Shown piece after piece: positions 62,893 through 64,000 of a stretch of 64,000 bases of DNA (position 1 is the first letter of the stretch; each line of letters opens with the position of its first letter). This DNA comes from Mucilaginibacter sp. Its GTDB lineage: Bacteria > Bacteroidota > Bacteroidia > Sphingobacteriales > Sphingobacteriaceae. Below the pieces are notes generated by a model, which worked only from the letters and a program-made list of their open reading frames with translations, made no database searches and was not told where the DNA came from. A program made the position numbers and the translations under genes. The DNA lies in contig NZ_JAQBOC010000017.1 in NCBI RefSeq assembly GCF_028288225.1, forward strand, positions 186,001-250,000, written 5' to 3'.

Positions 62893-64000
62893 TTACAGCG
62901 ACGGCACCAATTTAGCCTTCAGGTCAGGGTCTTTCATATTGCGGTCCAATGGAAAAATGGGTCGCTTTAATCTTTTATAGGGTAAATGCTCAATATCCTG
63001 GTCTACCCCACCGGGTGTTAATGCCAATAGCCAATCGGCATGCATGGCAAATAGTTCAGGTTCAAGGTAACCGATCTTCACCACAACAATAGCAGCCGTC
63101 CGTGGATTAAGGCCCAGTTTGGTGAAATCTTTTTCATGATGATATGGCTTCCTTTTTTGGGTTACGATAATGTGCACGCTTCCCATTTTTATGGACGCTT
63201 CCACTTCGGCATCAATATCACCCTTGACAATTGATTCGACTGTCCCGGTGATATGTACCGGCGGCGCAAGCCTTGCGTCGACTTTTGCACCCGCATAGCC
63301 ATCCACATGACCACCAACACGCGCCGCTATTGCTTTTTTAATGAGTTCAGGGCCCGGAATGGAGGCATAGATCAGTGACGGCCCTTTATCTGTTCTAAAC
63401 TCCGGCCGGTTCAATATTTGTGTTAAGGTCCAGGTCACATCCCCTGCGCCTCCGGCTGTCGGGTTATCGCCGGAATCGCTAATATAAAAAGGACGCTTTG
63501 TGCTTATGATCGCCTTTTCCAGGCATTCCTTTAAATTGCCTGTGGGTGCAACAAACTTAAAATCCTTTCGCACGTCCCAGAAGCTTTTAGCCAGGTACTC
63601 GGCTGTGCTGGTCACTTTGGCTTTGTCATCGCCGGTTACTATTACTACGGCATGGTTCCGTGGTTCATCGGCCCAAGCGTAACCTATCCATATCGCTGCA
63701 TCGACTATACCTTCTTGTTTAGCGGCCGGCCATACTTTCTCGTACAGGCTTTTGCCAGGCTCAATCCTGGTGCTGGTCTTTTCGCCGGGCAACAGAATTG
63801 GGACCGCTACATAGGCCTTGTAAGCTGGTTTGCCTTTTCCGCTTACAAGCCGGTCGATCAGGTTAGTCACAGCACGGCGTTTGGTTTGTACTGCGTCTTC
63901 ATGAGGCGCCATGCGATAACAGGTGATCAGGTCGCTGTTTTCAGCCAGGCGCCATGACACGTTACCGTGCAGGTCCATTGCTGTTGAAATAATGGTCTTC
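62893..64000 (-). CDS. M81 family metallopeptidase (MlrC-like), 5' partial
   Basis: The frame runs off the right edge. The part seen (about 368 codons) has MDLHGNVSWRLAENSDLITC, YRMAPHEDAVQTKRRA, FYISDSGDNPTAGGAGDVTW, SLIYASIPGPELIKKAIAAR and the C-terminal AIVVVKIGYLEPELFAMHAD. These match the microcystinase C family (DUF1485 and MlrC C-terminal domains). The D-H-G-N block near the start and the D-NPT-GG block are metal-site candidates. It is probably a hydrolase with an unknown peptide substrate. Confidence 0.88.
   Translation of the reverse strand, partial: KTIISTAMDLHGNVSWRLAENSDLITCYRMAPHEDAVQTKRRAVTNLIDRLVSGKGKPAYKAYVAVPILLPGEKTSTRIEPGKSLYEKVWPAAKQEGIVDAAIWIGYAWADEPRNHAVVIVTGDDKAKVTSTAEYLAKSFWDVRKDFKFVAPTGNLKECLEKAIISTKRPFYISDSGDNPTAGGAGDVTWTLTQILNRPEFRTDKGPSLIYASIPGPELIKKAIAARVGGHVDGYAGAKVDARLAPPVHITGTVESIVKGDIDAEVEASIKMGSVHIIVTQKRKPYHHEKDFTKLGLNPRTAAIVVVKIGYLEPELFAMHADWLLALTPGGVDQDIEHLPYKRLKRPIFPLDRNMKDPDLKAKLVPSL

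Noticed and set aside
1-64000. CRISPR arrays and rRNA genes
   Set aside because: No regularly spaced direct repeats or rRNA motifs were seen in any part of the window.

Overview
The window looks like a chromosome segment of a Bacteroidota bacterium, most likely family Sphingobacteriaceae (Mucilaginibacter or Pedobacter type). The evidence is promoters with the Bacteroidota -7 box TAnnTTTG, a tmRNA whose tag reads GENNYALAA, type IX secretion (T9SS) sorting domains with a PorP/SprF partner, Bacteroidota-style tyrosine recombinase remnants and an RteC remnant. Genus level is inference. The first gene (sensor kinase) and the last (M81 peptidase) run off the window.

Layout. 1-3.2 kb: a propeller-type sensor kinase and its NarL/LuxR response regulator. 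3.2-6.9 kb: a decayed island beside tRNA-Ser(GCT), holding two TssO-like type VI secretion proteins, a Hint-domain fragment, a frameshifted GAF protein and a broken tyrosine recombinase. 7-24 kb: ordinary chromosomal genes, namely a PgpH-type HD phosphodiesterase, a three-gene SPFH/membrane/ribbon-helix-helix operon, thiolase, DUF1801, cupin, DinB, GH26 mannanase, two L,D-transpeptidases, nitroreductase, fused E1 alpha/beta 2-oxoacid dehydrogenase, a DUF1573 protein and an aminotransferase. 23.97-24.34 kb: tmRNA (ssrA).

24.32-56.91 kb: a candidate genomic island of about 32.5 kb. It is bounded by a 50-bp direct repeat (49 of 50 identical) made of the tmRNA 3' end plus its terminator. A large serine recombinase sits at the left end and its last codons are antisense to the tmRNA. 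The first 8 kb is a graveyard: RteC, IS3 orfA, a zinc-hook coiled-coil fragment, an integrase remnant, a frameshifted SLATT protein, and an unrecognised 610-codon reading frame. The remaining 24 kb is cell-surface cargo. It holds a T9SS-sorted NHL/Ig protein and an exopolysaccharide locus (gmd, WecG/TagA transferase, WcaJ-like initiating transferase, Wzc-like tyrosine kinase, beta-helix protein, GT4, acyltransferase, GT2, Wzx, Wzy, Wza). It ends with two secreted Ig/MBG proteins and a PorP/SprF protein. Together these could prime, assemble, flip, polymerise and export a polysaccharide while adding T9SS surface proteins.

57-64 kb: right flank, visibly more GC-rich, with an LLM flavin oxidoreductase between two perfect AT-rich palindromes, a small leaderless-looking gene, an M1 aminopeptidase, an NTF2-like protein and an M81 peptidase. 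The points most worth a second look are the ssrA island and its recombinase-att overlap, three genes whose -7 box ends exactly four bases before ATG, the SPFH operon with an operator-like inverted repeat, and the T6SS relic at tRNA-Ser.
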